Origin: Thauera sp.
GTDB lineage: Bacteria; Pseudomonadota; Gammaproteobacteria; Burkholderiales; Rhodocyclaceae
Direction: 5' to 3'
NCBI GenBank assembly: GCA_024710965.1
Contig: JANJTU010000304.1
Span: 1-35,603 of the forward strand
DNA: 35,603 bases
Below are positions 11,022-18,597 of the stretch, piece after piece; the stretch's first letter is position 1, and every line of letters begins with the position of its first letter. The notes under the pieces are model-generated. The model saw only the letters and a program-made list of their open reading frames with translations. It had not been told where the DNA came from and searched no databases. Made by a program: the position numbers and the translations under genes.

Positions 11022-12456
11022 GGGAGAGCTCGATCCGGAAGTGGGCGCCGCGCGCGCTCGGCACGAGGTAGGCTTTGCCGCCATGCGCCTTGACGAACTC
11101 GCGCACGATGGCGAGACCGAGGCCGCTGCCCTTGGCCGCGCGCTCGGCCGGGCGGCTGCCCTGGAAGAAGGGCTCGAAGATCCGCTCGGCTTCGTCCGGG
11201 GCGACGCCAGGGCCGTCGTCGATACAGTCCACCACGACGTCGTTGTCGTCGTCCCGCGCGGTCAGCACGAGCCGGACCGCGCCGCCGGCGGGGCTGAAGG
11301 CGATGGCGTTGGCGACCAGGTTGGAGAAGGCGATGCGCAGCTTGCCCGGGTCGACGGCGACGATCGGGGCGTCGCCCGTCACCTCGAGTCGCACGCCGCG
11401 CGCCTGCGCCTGCAGCTGCAGTTCGGTGGCGACCTCGCGCAGCAGCGGCAGCAGGGCGACGGGGTGCAGGCTCAGGCGGCGAGCGTCGAACTGGGTGGCG
11501 TTGTAGTGCAGCAGCTGCTCGATGCGTTCCTGCAGTGCGCGCGCGTTGTGGTCGAGGATGGCGGTCACTTCGCGCTGCTCGGCGTTGAGTCGGCCGAGCA
11601 CGCCGTCGGCGAGCAGGGCGACGCCCTCGCGCAGCGAGGTGAGCGGCGTCTTGAGCTCGTGCGAGACGTGGCGCAACACGCGGTTGCGGTTCGCCTCCAG
11701 CTCGGCGAGGCGAAGGCGCAGCCAGTCGAGGCGGCAGCCGAGCTGGCGCAGGTCGGCCGGGCCGTGGACGACGACAGGGGTGTGAAAGCGGCTGTCGCCG
11801 AGGTCGCCGATCGCGCGTTCGATGCGCTGCAGCGGGCGCAGCAGCCACCAGCCGGTGAGGGCGGCAAGGGCGAAGGCGGCGGCGACCGCGGCGAGGATGC
11901 GCCCGGCGAGGGTGTCGCGGCTGCGATCGAGCGCGTCGAGCATGTCGCGGTTGTGGCGCGCGATGTCGTCCCGCACCTGCCGCGCGAGGAGATCGTTGAT
12001 CTGCGCCAGCCGGGTGAGCGGCGCGGTGGCCAGGCCCGCCGCGGGAAAGGCGGCCGGCGCGGCCGCCGCTGCGATGGCGACCACCGGCGCGCCGAGCGCT
12101 GCGGCGGTGATGTCGGCCTGCAGGCGCCATTCGTCCGCCAGGGGGGCGATGCCGGGCAGCGCGGTTTCGAGCCGCAGGAGGGCAGCGAGCGCCTCGTGCT
12201 GTGCGGCCCGGAAGCGCTCGCGCAGCAGCGGATCCTCGAGCACCAGATACTGGCGGGCGCTGCGCTCGAGATCGACGGTGCGCTCCGATAGTTGCTGCAC
12301 CGAACTGGTCAGCGCCAGCGCCGCGCTGCCGCCCTCGCGACTCGCACGGGCGAAGCTTTCCAGGCTCAGCCAGCCGCTGATGGCCGCTGCGCCGAGGATT
12401 GCGGCGATCAGCAGAAAGCTCGCCAGCAGGGTGAGGCGGAATGACGGGCGCAACAT
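11011..12456 (-). CDS. glrK: GlrK (QseE)-type membrane sensor histidine kinase
   Basis: A 481-residue kinase. One transmembrane helix near the N-terminus (LTLLASFLLIAAILGAAAI), a periplasmic helical region of about 150 residues, a second helix (AVAAAFALAALTGWWLL) followed by HAMP, the H-box RHVSHELKTPLTSL with phospho-acceptor His266, and an HATPase domain (NLVANAIAFSP, DDGPGVAP, KGSGLGLAIV). It forms an operon with qseG and glrR. In enterobacteria GlrK senses envelope-related cues and phosphorylates GlrR. The start is uncertain: ATG 12454-12456 (MLRPSFRL) or ATG 12463-12465 (MLFMLRPS), neither with a clear ribosome site. A weak GlrR-like site (TGgC-N10-GACA, 12467-12484) sits directly upstream. 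Confidence 0.92.
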   Translation of the reverse strand: MLRPSFRLTLLASFLLIAAILGAAAISGWLSLESFARASREGGSAALALTSSVQQLSERTVDLERSARQYLVLEDPLLRERFRAAQHEALAALLRLETALPGIAPLADEWRLQADITAAALGAPVVAIAAAAAPAAFPAAGLATAPLTRLAQINDLLARQVRDDIARHNRDMLDALDRSRDTLAGRILAAVAAAFALAALTGWWLLRPLQRIERAIGDLGDSRFHTPVVVHGPADLRQLGCRLDWLRLRLAELEANRNRVLRHVSHELKTPLTSLREGVALLADGVLGRLNAEQREVTAILDHNARALQERIEQLLHYNATQFDARRLSLHPVALLPLLREVATELQLQAQARGVRLEVTGDAPIVAVDPGKLRIAFSNLVANAIAFSPAGGAVRLVLTARDDDNDVVVDCIDDGPGVAPDEAERIFEPFFQGSRPAERAAKGSGLGLAIVREFVKAHGGKAYLVPSARGAHFRIELSHAA

Positions 12457-12556
12457 GAAGAGCATATGGCGACAGGTGAGGACAGTCGCCAAGTGTAAGT
12501 GAGCGCGCGGCTCGTCACGGTTCTGCAAATGCAAGCCAAAGTTACGAGCGCTTATT

Positions 12557-12576
12557 TTGTCTCTGTATGGCGACAA
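12557..12576. promoter_or_regulatory. Predicted GlrR box 1 (perfect TGTC-N10-GACA)
   Basis: TTGTC (12557-12561), ten bases, GACAA (12572-12576): a perfect 5-bp inverted repeat whose core TGTC-N10-GACA is exactly the binding motif known for GlrR/QseF at the enterobacterial glmY promoter. It sits in an AT-rich patch about 187 bp ahead of the start expected from the sigma-54 element, a usual position for a sigma-54 activator. Confidence 0.75.
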
Positions 12577-12623
12577 TCATGAAGTAAATAAAAACAATGG
12601 CTTATGTCATAGTGGCAAATGTA

Positions 12624-12643
12624 TTGTCGGGCTCAGGCGACGA
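12624..12643. promoter_or_regulatory. Predicted GlrR box 2 (TGTC-N10-GACG)
   Basis: TTGTC (12624-12628), ten bases, GACGA (12639-12643): nine of ten positions fit the inverted repeat of box 1. Its centre is 67 bp from box 1 and about 122 bp upstream of the predicted transcription start at 12756. A further half site TGTC is at 12605-12608. Confidence 0.65.
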
Positions 12644-12729
12644 TTTTCCCGCGCCAACCCACTTCGCCTCGCCAGATGGCCGGGCGCCACGGCGCGCAGG
12701 CAGTGGCGAATCGGGTGCGGGGCGCTGGT

Positions 12730-12745
12730 CGGCACAGGCCTTGCT
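12730..12745 (+). promoter_or_regulatory. Sigma-54 promoter of the bactofilin gene
   Basis: cGGCACaggccTTGCT carries the invariant -24 GG (12731-12732) and -12 GC (12743-12744) with exactly ten bases between. Against TGGCACG-N4-TTGCW, 10 of 12 defined positions match (mismatches at the first T and at the G after CAC). Transcription should start near 12756, leaving a 43-nt leader with AAGGAG before ATG 12799. No comparable sigma-70 promoter is evident in this stretch. Confidence 0.75.
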
Positions 12746-12798
12746 ACTCGACGCGGCGGATCGCGCAGGACGATCGGCATCACGTTCAAGGAGAAGTC

Positions 12799-13395
12799 AT
12801 GTTCAATAAGCCCACCCTGTTCCCGAAATCTGCCGAACCGGCCGGCATTCGGCCGCAGCGCCCCGCAGCGTCGTCGAGCGTGAGCTCGGCGGTGACGAGT
12901 TCTCCTGCCTCCGAGCCGCTGACGACAGCGAGAGAGGGGGCGGCGAACGCGACGGCTGCTCAGGAGCGGGCCGGTGCTGCGCCCGTGGAAGCAGTCGAGA
13001 CCGGCGGCAGCCGCCTCATCGTCGGGCCGGATGTCAAGCTGAAGGGGGCCGAGATCCTGGATTGCGACACGCTGGTGGTCGAGGGGCGGGTCGAGGCGAC
13101 GATGGACAGTCGCGTCATCCGTATCGCGGAGAACGGCTCCTACCAGGGCACGGTGGGCATCGACGTGGCCGAGATTCACGGCCGCTTCGAGGGTGAGCTG
13201 ACCGCGCGTCAGCAGCTCGTGATCCATGCCACCGGCCGCGTCAGTGGCAAGATCCGTTACGGCAAGATCCTGATCGAGGAGGGGGGCGAGATTTCGGGCG
13301 ACGTGCAGTCGCTCGCCCGCGCTGGGCAGGAGGGGTTGCGCCAGGTGGAAACGCGTAGCGCCGAATCGCGGCCGCTGGCCGCGGTCGCGGGCTGA
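12799..13395 (+). CDS. Bactofilin, polymer-forming cytoskeletal protein
   Basis: A 198-residue protein. The first ~70 residues are Ser/Ala/Pro-rich and look disordered. Residues from about 71 to 165 form the bactofilin (DUF583) beta-helix: short repeats such as LIVGPDVKLKGAEI, LVVEGRVEATM, VIRIAENGSYQGTVG, AEIHGRFEGELTA, LVIHATGRVSGKI and ILIEEGGEISGDV. Bactofilins assemble into nucleotide-independent filaments that position cell-wall and polarity proteins. ATG 12799 has a good AAGGAG seven bases upstream. The gene is monocistronic (convergent with the transglycosylase gene) and is preceded by a sigma-54 promoter and GlrR-type boxes, so it is probably a target of the divergently encoded GlrKR system. 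That regulatory link is inference. Confidence 0.93.
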   Translation: MFNKPTLFPKSAEPAGIRPQRPAASSSVSSAVTSSPASEPLTTAREGAANATAAQERAGAAPVEAVETGGSRLIVGPDVKLKGAEILDCDTLVVEGRVEATMDSRVIRIAENGSYQGTVGIDVAEIHGRFEGELTARQQLVIHATGRVSGKIRYGKILIEEGGEISGDVQSLARAGQEGLRQVETRSAESRPLAAVAG

Positions 13396-13435
13396 GCACC
13401 GGCGGGCATGCCCGGGCCGTAGCGGCGCTGCCGGT

Positions 13436-14104
13436 TCAGTTCCGGCGGTCGCCGGGCTCGCCCGCCGCGAGGCGCTGCGGGTCCCAGTGCCACTGGCGCT
13501 CCCATGCGCCGCGCACGAGCTTGGGATAGGCCGCCTTGCCCAGGCTGCCGTTGTAGCGGCCCAGCGCGCGGTAGAGATCGCCCTTCTCGATATCGAGATA
13601 GTGACGCAGGATGGTGCAGCCGTAGCGCAGGTTGGTGCGCAGGTGAAAGAGGTTGTCGTCGGGCCGGTTCATGACCTTCAGCCAGAAGGGCATCACCTGC
13701 ATGTAGCCGCGCGCGCCGGCCGACGAGATCGCGTACTTGCGGAAGTTGCTCTCGACCTGGATCAGGCCGAGCACGAGTTGCGGGTCGAGCCCGGCGCGGG
13801 TGGCTTCGTAATGGATCGAGGTCAGCAGTTCGGCGCGGTAGCTCGCGTCGGGAATCCGCTTCTGTAGCCGGCGCGACATCTCCGCCAGCCAGCGTGCGCG
13901 CTCGCCGGCATCCGCGATCGGCAGCATCGGTGCCGCGGCGTCGCTGACTGCGGCGTGCAGCGCGGCCCGCACGCTGGCGGCGAGCGGTTCGTACTGCTGC
14001 GCGCCGGCCGTCGCCGCCGTGCTCGCGGCGCAAAGCAGCGCGGCCAGGGCCGCGCGCAGGCCGGCGCCCAGTCGGGCGGCCGGCAGCGCAGGGCGGCTGG
14101 GCAT
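13436..14104 (-). CDS. Lytic transglycosylase, SLT family
   Basis: A 222-residue exported peptidoglycan lyase. An N-terminal signal sequence (hydrophobic LRAALAALLCAASTAATAGA) is followed by a goose-lysozyme-like SLT domain with catalytic Glu118 in LGLIQVESNFRKYAISSAGARGYM..., the MQVMPFW motif, and the conserved tail ALGRYNGSLG. It cleaves the MurNAc-GlcNAc bond with formation of anhydro-MurNAc in the periplasm. ATG 14104 lies 8 bp after the proS stop, so both genes are likely in one transcript, an arrangement I recall from other betaproteobacteria. Only this SLT domain is visible, so the specific Mlt type is not assigned. Confidence 0.9.
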   Translation of the reverse strand: MPSRPALPAARLGAGLRAALAALLCAASTAATAGAQQYEPLAASVRAALHAAVSDAAAPMLPIADAGERARWLAEMSRRLQKRIPDASYRAELLTSIHYEATRAGLDPQLVLGLIQVESNFRKYAISSAGARGYMQVMPFWLKVMNRPDDNLFHLRTNLRYGCTILRHYLDIEKGDLYRALGRYNGSLGKAAYPKLVRGAWERQWHWDPQRLAAGEPGDRRN

Positions 14105-14112
14105 CAGCGGCC

Positions 14113-15861
14113 TCAGGCCGACCGCAGCGCGCCGATGACGTGGCTGGCGATGTCGGCCACCGCCACCTTGGCGGCTTCGGCGTCGCGCCGGCTCTGGTAT
14201 TCGGCCACGCCCTCCTTCAGGCCGCGGTCGCCGAGGGTGACGCGGTGCGGCACGCCGACCAGTTCCCAGTCGGCGAACATGACGCCCGGGCGCTCGTCGC
14301 GGTCGTCGAGGATGACGTCGATGCCGGCGGCGCGCAGCGTGTCGTAGAGCTTTTGCGCCTCGTCGCGCACCGCCTGCGACTTGCCCCAGCCGACCGGACA
14401 GATCACCACTTCGAAGGGCGCGATCGCCGCCGGCCAGATGATGCCGCGGCCGTCGTGGTTCTGCTCGATCGCGGCGCCGAGGATGCGGGTGACGCCGATG
14501 CCGTAGCAGCCCATCTCGAAGTGCTTGGGCTTGCCGTCCTCGTCGAGGAAGGTGGCGTTCATCGCCTTCGAGTACTTGGTGCCGAGGTAGAACACGTGGC
14601 CGACCTCGATGCCGCGCTGGATCGCGAGCACGCCCTTGCCGTCGGGCGAGGGGTCGCCCTCGACGACGTTGCGGATGTCGGCCACGAGGTCGGGCTCGGG
14701 CAGGTCGCGGCCCCAGTTCACGCCGGTGTAGTGGAAGTCTTCGTCGTTGGCGCCGCAGATGAAGTCGGCCATGTGGGCGACGCTGCGGTCGGCGATGACT
14801 TTCACCGGCTGCTTCAGCCCGATCGGGCCGAGGTAGCCCGGCTTGCAGCCGAAGTGCGCGAGGATCTCGGCCTCGGTGGCGAAGCGGAAGCCGTTCTTGA
14901 AGCCGGCCAGCTTGCCTGCCTTGACGTCGTTCAGGTTGTGGTCGCCGCGCACCAGCAGCAGCCAGACGGTGACGCCGGCCGGCTGACCGGCGTCGTCGAC
15001 GTCGTCGGTGGCGAGCACGAGCGACTTCACCGTGGTGTGGAGCGGCACGCCGAGCAGCGCGGCAACGTCCGCACAGGTGGCCTTGCCCGGCGTGGGCGTC
15101 TTCTCGAGCGCCCGCGCCGGCTCGGCGCGGCGCGCGAGCAGGGGCAGGGCCTCGGCGAGTTCGATGTTGGCGGCGTAGTCGGAGTCGGGGCAGAAGACGA
15201 TGGCGTCCTCGCCGGTGTCGGCGATGACCTGGAATTCGTGCGAGCGGTCGCCGCCGATCGCGCCGGTGTCGGCCGCCACCGCGCGGTACTCGAGGCCGAT
15301 GCGCTCGAAGATGCGCGTGTAGGCGGCGAACATGGCGTCGTAGCTGCGCCCGGCGGCCTCCGCGCTGCGGTCGAAGGAGTAGGCGTCCTTCATCAGGAAC
15401 TCGCGCCCGCGCATGACGCCGAAGCGCGGCCGGCGCTCGTCGCGGAACTTGGTCTGAATCTGGTAGAAGTTCTTCGGCAGCTGGCGATAGCTCTTGAGTT
15501 CCTGGCGGGCGATGTCGGTGACGACTTCCTCCGAGGTGGGCTGCAGGGCGAAGTCGCGCGCGTGGCGGTCCTGCAGGCGCAGCATCTCTTCGCCCATGGC
15601 GTCCCAGCGGCCGGTCTCCTGCCACAACTCGGCCGGCTGCACGAGCGGCATCGTCAGCTCCATGGCGCCGGCGCGGTTCATCTCCTCGCGGATGATCGTC
15701 TCGACCTTGCGGATCGAGCGCAGGCCCATCGGCATGTAGCTGTAGATGCCGGCGGCGACCTTGCGGATCATGCCGGCGCGCAGCATCAGCTTCTGGCTGA
15801 CGACCTCGGCGTCGGAGGGGGCTTCCTTGAGGGTGAACAGGTGGAACTGGCTGGCGCGCAT
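14113..15861 (-). CDS. proS: Prolyl-tRNA synthetase, bacterial type with editing domain
   Basis: A 582-residue class II synthetase that charges tRNA-Pro. It starts [34 protein letters not shown] as ProS does. Motif 2 region ([32 protein letters not shown]) and motif 3 ([20 protein letters not shown]) are intact. Between them is the YbaK-like insertion that removes misacylated alanine, and the anticodon-binding domain closes the protein. Start ATG 15859-15861 matches the family; the open frame upstream is out of family. A TAGAAT on the minus strand (15897-15902) may be the -10. The lytic transglycosylase gene follows at 8 bp and rppH diverges. Confidence 0.97.
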   Translation of the reverse strand: MRASQFHLFTLKEAPSDAEVVSQKLMLRAGMIRKVAAGIYSYMPMGLRSIRKVETIIREEMNRAGAMELTMPLVQPAELWQETGRWDAMGEEMLRLQDRHARDFALQPTSEEVVTDIARQELKSYRQLPKNFYQIQTKFRDERRPRFGVMRGREFLMKDAYSFDRSAEAAGRSYDAMFAAYTRIFERIGLEYRAVAADTGAIGGDRSHEFQVIADTGEDAIVFCPDSDYAANIELAEALPLLARRAEPARALEKTPTPGKATCADVAALLGVPLHTTVKSLVLATDDVDDAGQPAGVTVWLLLVRGDHNLNDVKAGKLAGFKNGFRFATEAEILAHFGCKPGYLGPIGLKQPVKVIADRSVAHMADFICGANDEDFHYTGVNWGRDLPEPDLVADIRNVVEGDPSPDGKGVLAIQRGIEVGHVFYLGTKYSKAMNATFLDEDGKPKHFEMGCYGIGVTRILGAAIEQNHDGRGIIWPAAIAPFEVVICPVGWGKSQAVRDEAQKLYDTLRAAGIDVILDDRDERPGVMFADWELVGVPHRVTLGDRGLKEGVAEYQSRRDAEAAKVAVADIASHVIGALRSA

Positions 15862-16039
15862 GAGAGTCTTCAACGAAAGGGCTTGTCGGACGCGCGATTC
15901 TAGCGCAAGGCATGGTGGTCGCAGGTCCGGACGGGCCGATATCGGTCGCAGGGTAAGGGATGCACGCCGGCGGTGCGCTTTCAAACCGGCACCAAGTGTG
16001 GAAAAATCGACGCCAATCAACCGATTTTGAAGGTTCGTC

Positions 16040-16594
16040 ATGCTTGATCGTGAAGGCTTTCGCCCGAACGTCGGCATCATTCTGGTCAACGCGCGCAACG
16101 AGGTTTTCTGGGGCAAGCGCATCCGCGAGCATTCCTGGCAGTTTCCGCAAGGTGGCATCAAGCACGGCGAGTCGCCCGAGCAGGCCATGTACCGGGAGCT
16201 CTTCGAGGAAGTCGGATTGCGTCCCGAGCATGTGAAGATCCTCGGCCGCACGCGTGGATGGCTGCGCTATGAAGTGCCCAAGCACTGGATCCGGCGCGAG
16301 TGGCGCAACACCTATCGCGGGCAGAAACAGATCTGGTTCCTGCTCCGCCTGGTGGGGCGGGACTCGGACGTCTGCCTGCGCGCGAGCCATCATCCGGAAT
16401 TCGATGCCTGGCGCTGGAGCGACTACTGGGTGCCGCTGGACGCCGTGATCGAGTTCAAGCGCCAGGTCTATCAGCTGGCGCTGGTCGAGCTCGCGCGCGT
16501 CCTGTTCCGCTCGCGCTCTTTCGAGCTGCCCGAGAGCTACCGTCTGCCCGAGCCGGCCGAGCCGGTGAAGGTCGTGCTCGGTTCGACGCGCTGA
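16040..16594 (+). CDS. rppH: RppH, RNA pyrophosphohydrolase
   Basis: A 184-residue Nudix hydrolase that removes pyrophosphate from the 5' end of mRNAs, allowing RNase E attack. The Nudix box is at residues 39-60 ([21 protein letters not shown]: Gly39, Arg52, Glu53, Glu56, Glu57). The N-terminal [17 protein letters not shown] and WQFPQGGI, and the later [10 protein letters not shown], are typical of RppH (NudH) rather than other Nudix enzymes. Length fits the betaproteobacterial form with a short C-terminal extension. It diverges from proS with a 178-bp gap. RraA, another RNA-decay factor, is elsewhere in the window (33.4 kb). Confidence 0.96.
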   Translation: MLDREGFRPNVGIILVNARNEVFWGKRIREHSWQFPQGGIKHGESPEQAMYRELFEEVGLRPEHVKILGRTRGWLRYEVPKHWIRREWRNTYRGQKQIWFLLRLVGRDSDVCLRASHHPEFDAWRWSDYWVPLDAVIEFKRQVYQLALVELARVLFRSRSFELPESYRLPEPAEPVKVVLGSTR

Positions 16595-16632
16595 GCTGCT
16601 TGTCGCCTGCATAGTCTCCCGCAATCGAATGG

Positions 16633-16676
16633 ATAGCTGAGTTCTATTTGGGCTAATGCTTCCCGTTGTCTAGGCT
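16633..16676 (+). promoter_or_regulatory. OxyR-like site and candidate promoter of the rubrerythrin operon
   Basis: ATAG (16633-16636), seven bases, CTAT (16644-16647) is an exact half of the OxyR consensus ATAG-N7-CTAT-N7-ATAG-N7-CTAT. The following two tetramers in register, AATG (16655-16658) and TTGT (16666-16669), match at 2 of 4 each. A weak promoter TTGGGC (16648-16653), 17-bp spacer, TAGGCT (16671-16676) overlaps, as expected for an OxyR-activated promoter. A peroxide-detoxification gene directly downstream fits. No oxyR gene is in the window. Confidence 0.55.
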
Positions 16677-16735
16677 TTCAATGGGCCCGCCGTCCGGCGG
16701 GGTCGTTGTTCGACCGCACGACAAGGAGTGGAGAC

Positions 16736-17155
16736 ATGCAACTCAAGGGATCCAGGACCGAAGAGAACCTGAAGGCGGCGTTTGCGGGCGAGTCGCAGGC
16801 CAATCGACGTTACCTCTACTTCGCCGCCAAGGCGGACGTCGAGGGGCAGAATGATGTCGCGGCCGTGTTCCGCTCCACCGCTGAGGGCGAGACGGGGCAT
16901 GCGCACGGGCACATGGAATACCTTGAAGCCTGTGGCGACCCGGCGACCGGGCTGCCGTTCGGGCCGACGCGGCAGAACCTCGGCGCGGCGATCGCCGGCG
17001 AGACGCACGAGTACACCGACATGTATCCGGGCATGGCCAAGGTTGCGCGCGAGGAAGGCTTCGACGAGATCTCCGACTGGTTCGAGACGCTGGCGAAGGC
17101 CGAGCGCTCGCACGCCAACCGCTTCCAGAAGGCGCTGGACGCGCTGACCGACTGA
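16736..17155 (+). CDS. Rubrerythrin-family diiron protein without rubredoxin domain
   Basis: A 139-residue ferritin-like four-helix protein. The diiron ligands expected of rubrerythrin are visible: Glu19 (GESQANRRY), Glu52 and His55 (EGETGHA), Glu89 and Glu92 (GETHEY), and Glu123 and His126 (AERSH). Rubrerythrins reduce hydrogen peroxide to water. The usual C-terminal rubredoxin domain, which brings electrons to the diiron site, is absent, so an external donor is required. The next gene encodes a two-cluster Fe-S protein in the same operon, a natural candidate. ATG 16736 follows AAGGAG; upstream is an OxyR-like half site. A 10-bp hairpin (17170-17194) separates it from the next gene and may lower downstream expression. 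Confidence 0.93.
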   Translation: MQLKGSRTEENLKAAFAGESQANRRYLYFAAKADVEGQNDVAAVFRSTAEGETGHAHGHMEYLEACGDPATGLPFGPTRQNLGAAIAGETHEYTDMYPGMAKVAREEGFDEISDWFETLAKAERSHANRFQKALDALTD

Positions 17156-17159
17156 AGCG

Positions 17160-17210
17160 TCTGCGATCTGAACGGGCGGGTCTTCCGCCCGTTCTTCCAT
17201 CTGCGATCTG
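17160..17210 (+). repeat. Hairpin flanked by 11-bp direct repeats
   Basis: TCTGCGATCTG occurs at 17160-17170 and again at 17200-17210, exactly 40 bp apart. Between them is a perfect 10-bp stem (GAACGGGCGG 17170-17179 / CCGCCCGTTC 17185-17194) with a 5-base loop. The hairpin is followed by TTCC rather than a T-run, so it is at most a leaky terminator, or an mRNA-stability element between the rubrerythrin and Fe-S genes. Confidence 0.7.
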
Positions 17211-17245
17211 CGACTGCCCGCTGCACGGGGCGGGGGAGGTGTGCG

Positions 17246-18595
17246 ATGAGCACGCGGGAAGGCAGCCTGGAAGCACCGACGCGGCATCCGATCGGGTGGC
17301 GCGACGAAAGCTATTACGACGAAGCGAAGGTGTTCGACGAGATGGAGCGGGTGTTCGACATCTGTCATGGCTGTCGGCGCTGCGTGAACCTGTGCACGAC
17401 GTTCCCGACCCTGTTCGATCTGGTCGACGAAAGCAGCACGATGGAGGTCGACGGCGTCGCCAGGCGCGACTACTGGAAGGTGGTCGATCAGTGCTACCTG
17501 TGCGACATCTGCTTCATGACGAAATGCCCCTACGTGCCGCCGCACGAGTGGAACGTGGATTTCCCGCACCTGATGTTGCGGGCCAAGGCGGTGAAGTTCC
17601 GCAAGGGCGAGGTGAGGTTCCGCGACAAGCTGCTGACCAGCACCGACGCGCTCGGCAAGCTGGCGGCGATCCCGGTGGTGGCGCAGACGGTCAATGCCGC
17701 CAACCGCAACGGCGCGGCGCGCGGCATGCTGCAGTCGATGCTGGGCGTCGACAGGCGGCGCGAGCTGCCGCCCTATGCCCCGGCGAAGTTCCGTGGCCGG
17801 GCCCAGGTGCGCCAGTCCTGGCCGGTGCGGGACGGCGAGCGCACGCCGGGCAAGGTGGCGATCTTCTCGACCTGCTACGTCAATTACAACGAGCCGGGGA
17901 TCGGCCACGACCTCGTCGCCGTCCTCGCTCACAATGAGATCCCGTGTGTGCTCGCCAAGCAGGAGGCCTGTTGCGGCATGCCCAAGCTCGAGCTCGGCGA
18001 CCTCGACGGGGTGGACCGGCTGAAGCAGCGCAACATCCCGACGCTGGCGAAGCTGGCGCGCGAGGGTTATGCGATCCTGGCGCCGGTGCCGTCCTGTGCC
18101 CTGATGTTCAAGCAGGAGCTGCCGCTGCTGTATGCCGACGACGCGGACGTCGCGGCAGTGGCGGAGGCGATGTTCGATCCCTTCGAATACTTCGTGCTGC
18201 GCAACCGCGACGGCCTGCTCAAGACAGACTTCCGGCGGCCGCTGGGCAAGGTTGCATATCACATTCCCTGTCACGGGCGGGTGCAGAACGTCGGCCAGAA
18301 GACGCGCGAGCTGCTGCAGCTGGTGCCCGGCACCGAGCTTACGACGGTCGAGCGCTGTGCCGGCCATGACGGCACCTGGGGCGTGAAGGAGGAGTATTTC
18401 GAGCAGTCGATGAAGATCGGGCGGCCGGTGTTCCGTCAGATGGCGCAGGTGGAGCCTGATTTCATCAGCTCCGACTGCCCGATTGCCGGCCGCCACATTC
18501 AGCAGGGAATCCGCGACGGCGGCACACGGCTCGATGCCGTGAAGGCACATCCGCTGAGCTTGCTACGCATGGCCTATGGACTGGAGGAGACCTGA
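17246..18595 (+). CDS. Two-cluster Fe-S protein with CCG-type domains (heterodisulfide reductase-related)
   Basis: A 449-residue soluble protein. The N-terminal ferredoxin-like part has two cysteine sets: Cys40, 43, 46, 50 (CHGCRRCVNLC) and Cys83, 86, 89, 94 (CYLCDICFMTKCPY), for two [4Fe-4S] clusters. The second spacing, CX2CX2CX4C, is unusual for ferredoxins. The C-terminal half resembles the GlpC/HdrB CCG domains, with Cys contexts STCYVNYNEP, EACCGMPKLELGD, IPCHGRVQNVGQ and ERCAGHDGTWG. Such proteins relay electrons between quinone or flavin donors and a partner. Here it lies between a rubrerythrin lacking rubredoxin and a DUF3501 gene. A strong GGGGGAGG ribosome site precedes ATG 17246. 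The electron-donor role is inference; no true partner is known to me. Confidence 0.88.
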   Translation: MSTREGSLEAPTRHPIGWRDESYYDEAKVFDEMERVFDICHGCRRCVNLCTTFPTLFDLVDESSTMEVDGVARRDYWKVVDQCYLCDICFMTKCPYVPPHEWNVDFPHLMLRAKAVKFRKGEVRFRDKLLTSTDALGKLAAIPVVAQTVNAANRNGAARGMLQSMLGVDRRRELPPYAPAKFRGRAQVRQSWPVRDGERTPGKVAIFSTCYVNYNEPGIGHDLVAVLAHNEIPCVLAKQEACCGMPKLELGDLDGVDRLKQRNIPTLAKLAREGYAILAPVPSCALMFKQELPLLYADDADVAAVAEAMFDPFEYFVLRNRDGLLKTDFRRPLGKVAYHIPCHGRVQNVGQKTRELLQLVPGTELTTVERCAGHDGTWGVKEEYFEQSMKIGRPVFRQMAQVEPDFISSDCPIAGRHIQQGIRDGGTRLDAVKAHPLSLLRMAYGLEET

Positions 18596-18597
18596 CG

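Noticed and set aside
12525-12545. A minus-strand sigma-54-like element (TTGGC...TTTGC) upstream of glrK.
   Set aside because: The spacing is GG-N9-GC, one base short of the invariant ten, so it should not be functional.
13436-16624. A single 1062-codon minus-strand open frame spanning the transglycosylase, proS and rppH regions.
   Set aside because: Only its C-terminal 222 residues resemble a protein family (the lytic transglycosylase). The rest is the low-complexity Arg/Ala/Gly-rich product of reading proS in the wrong frame, which a GC-rich genome leaves open.
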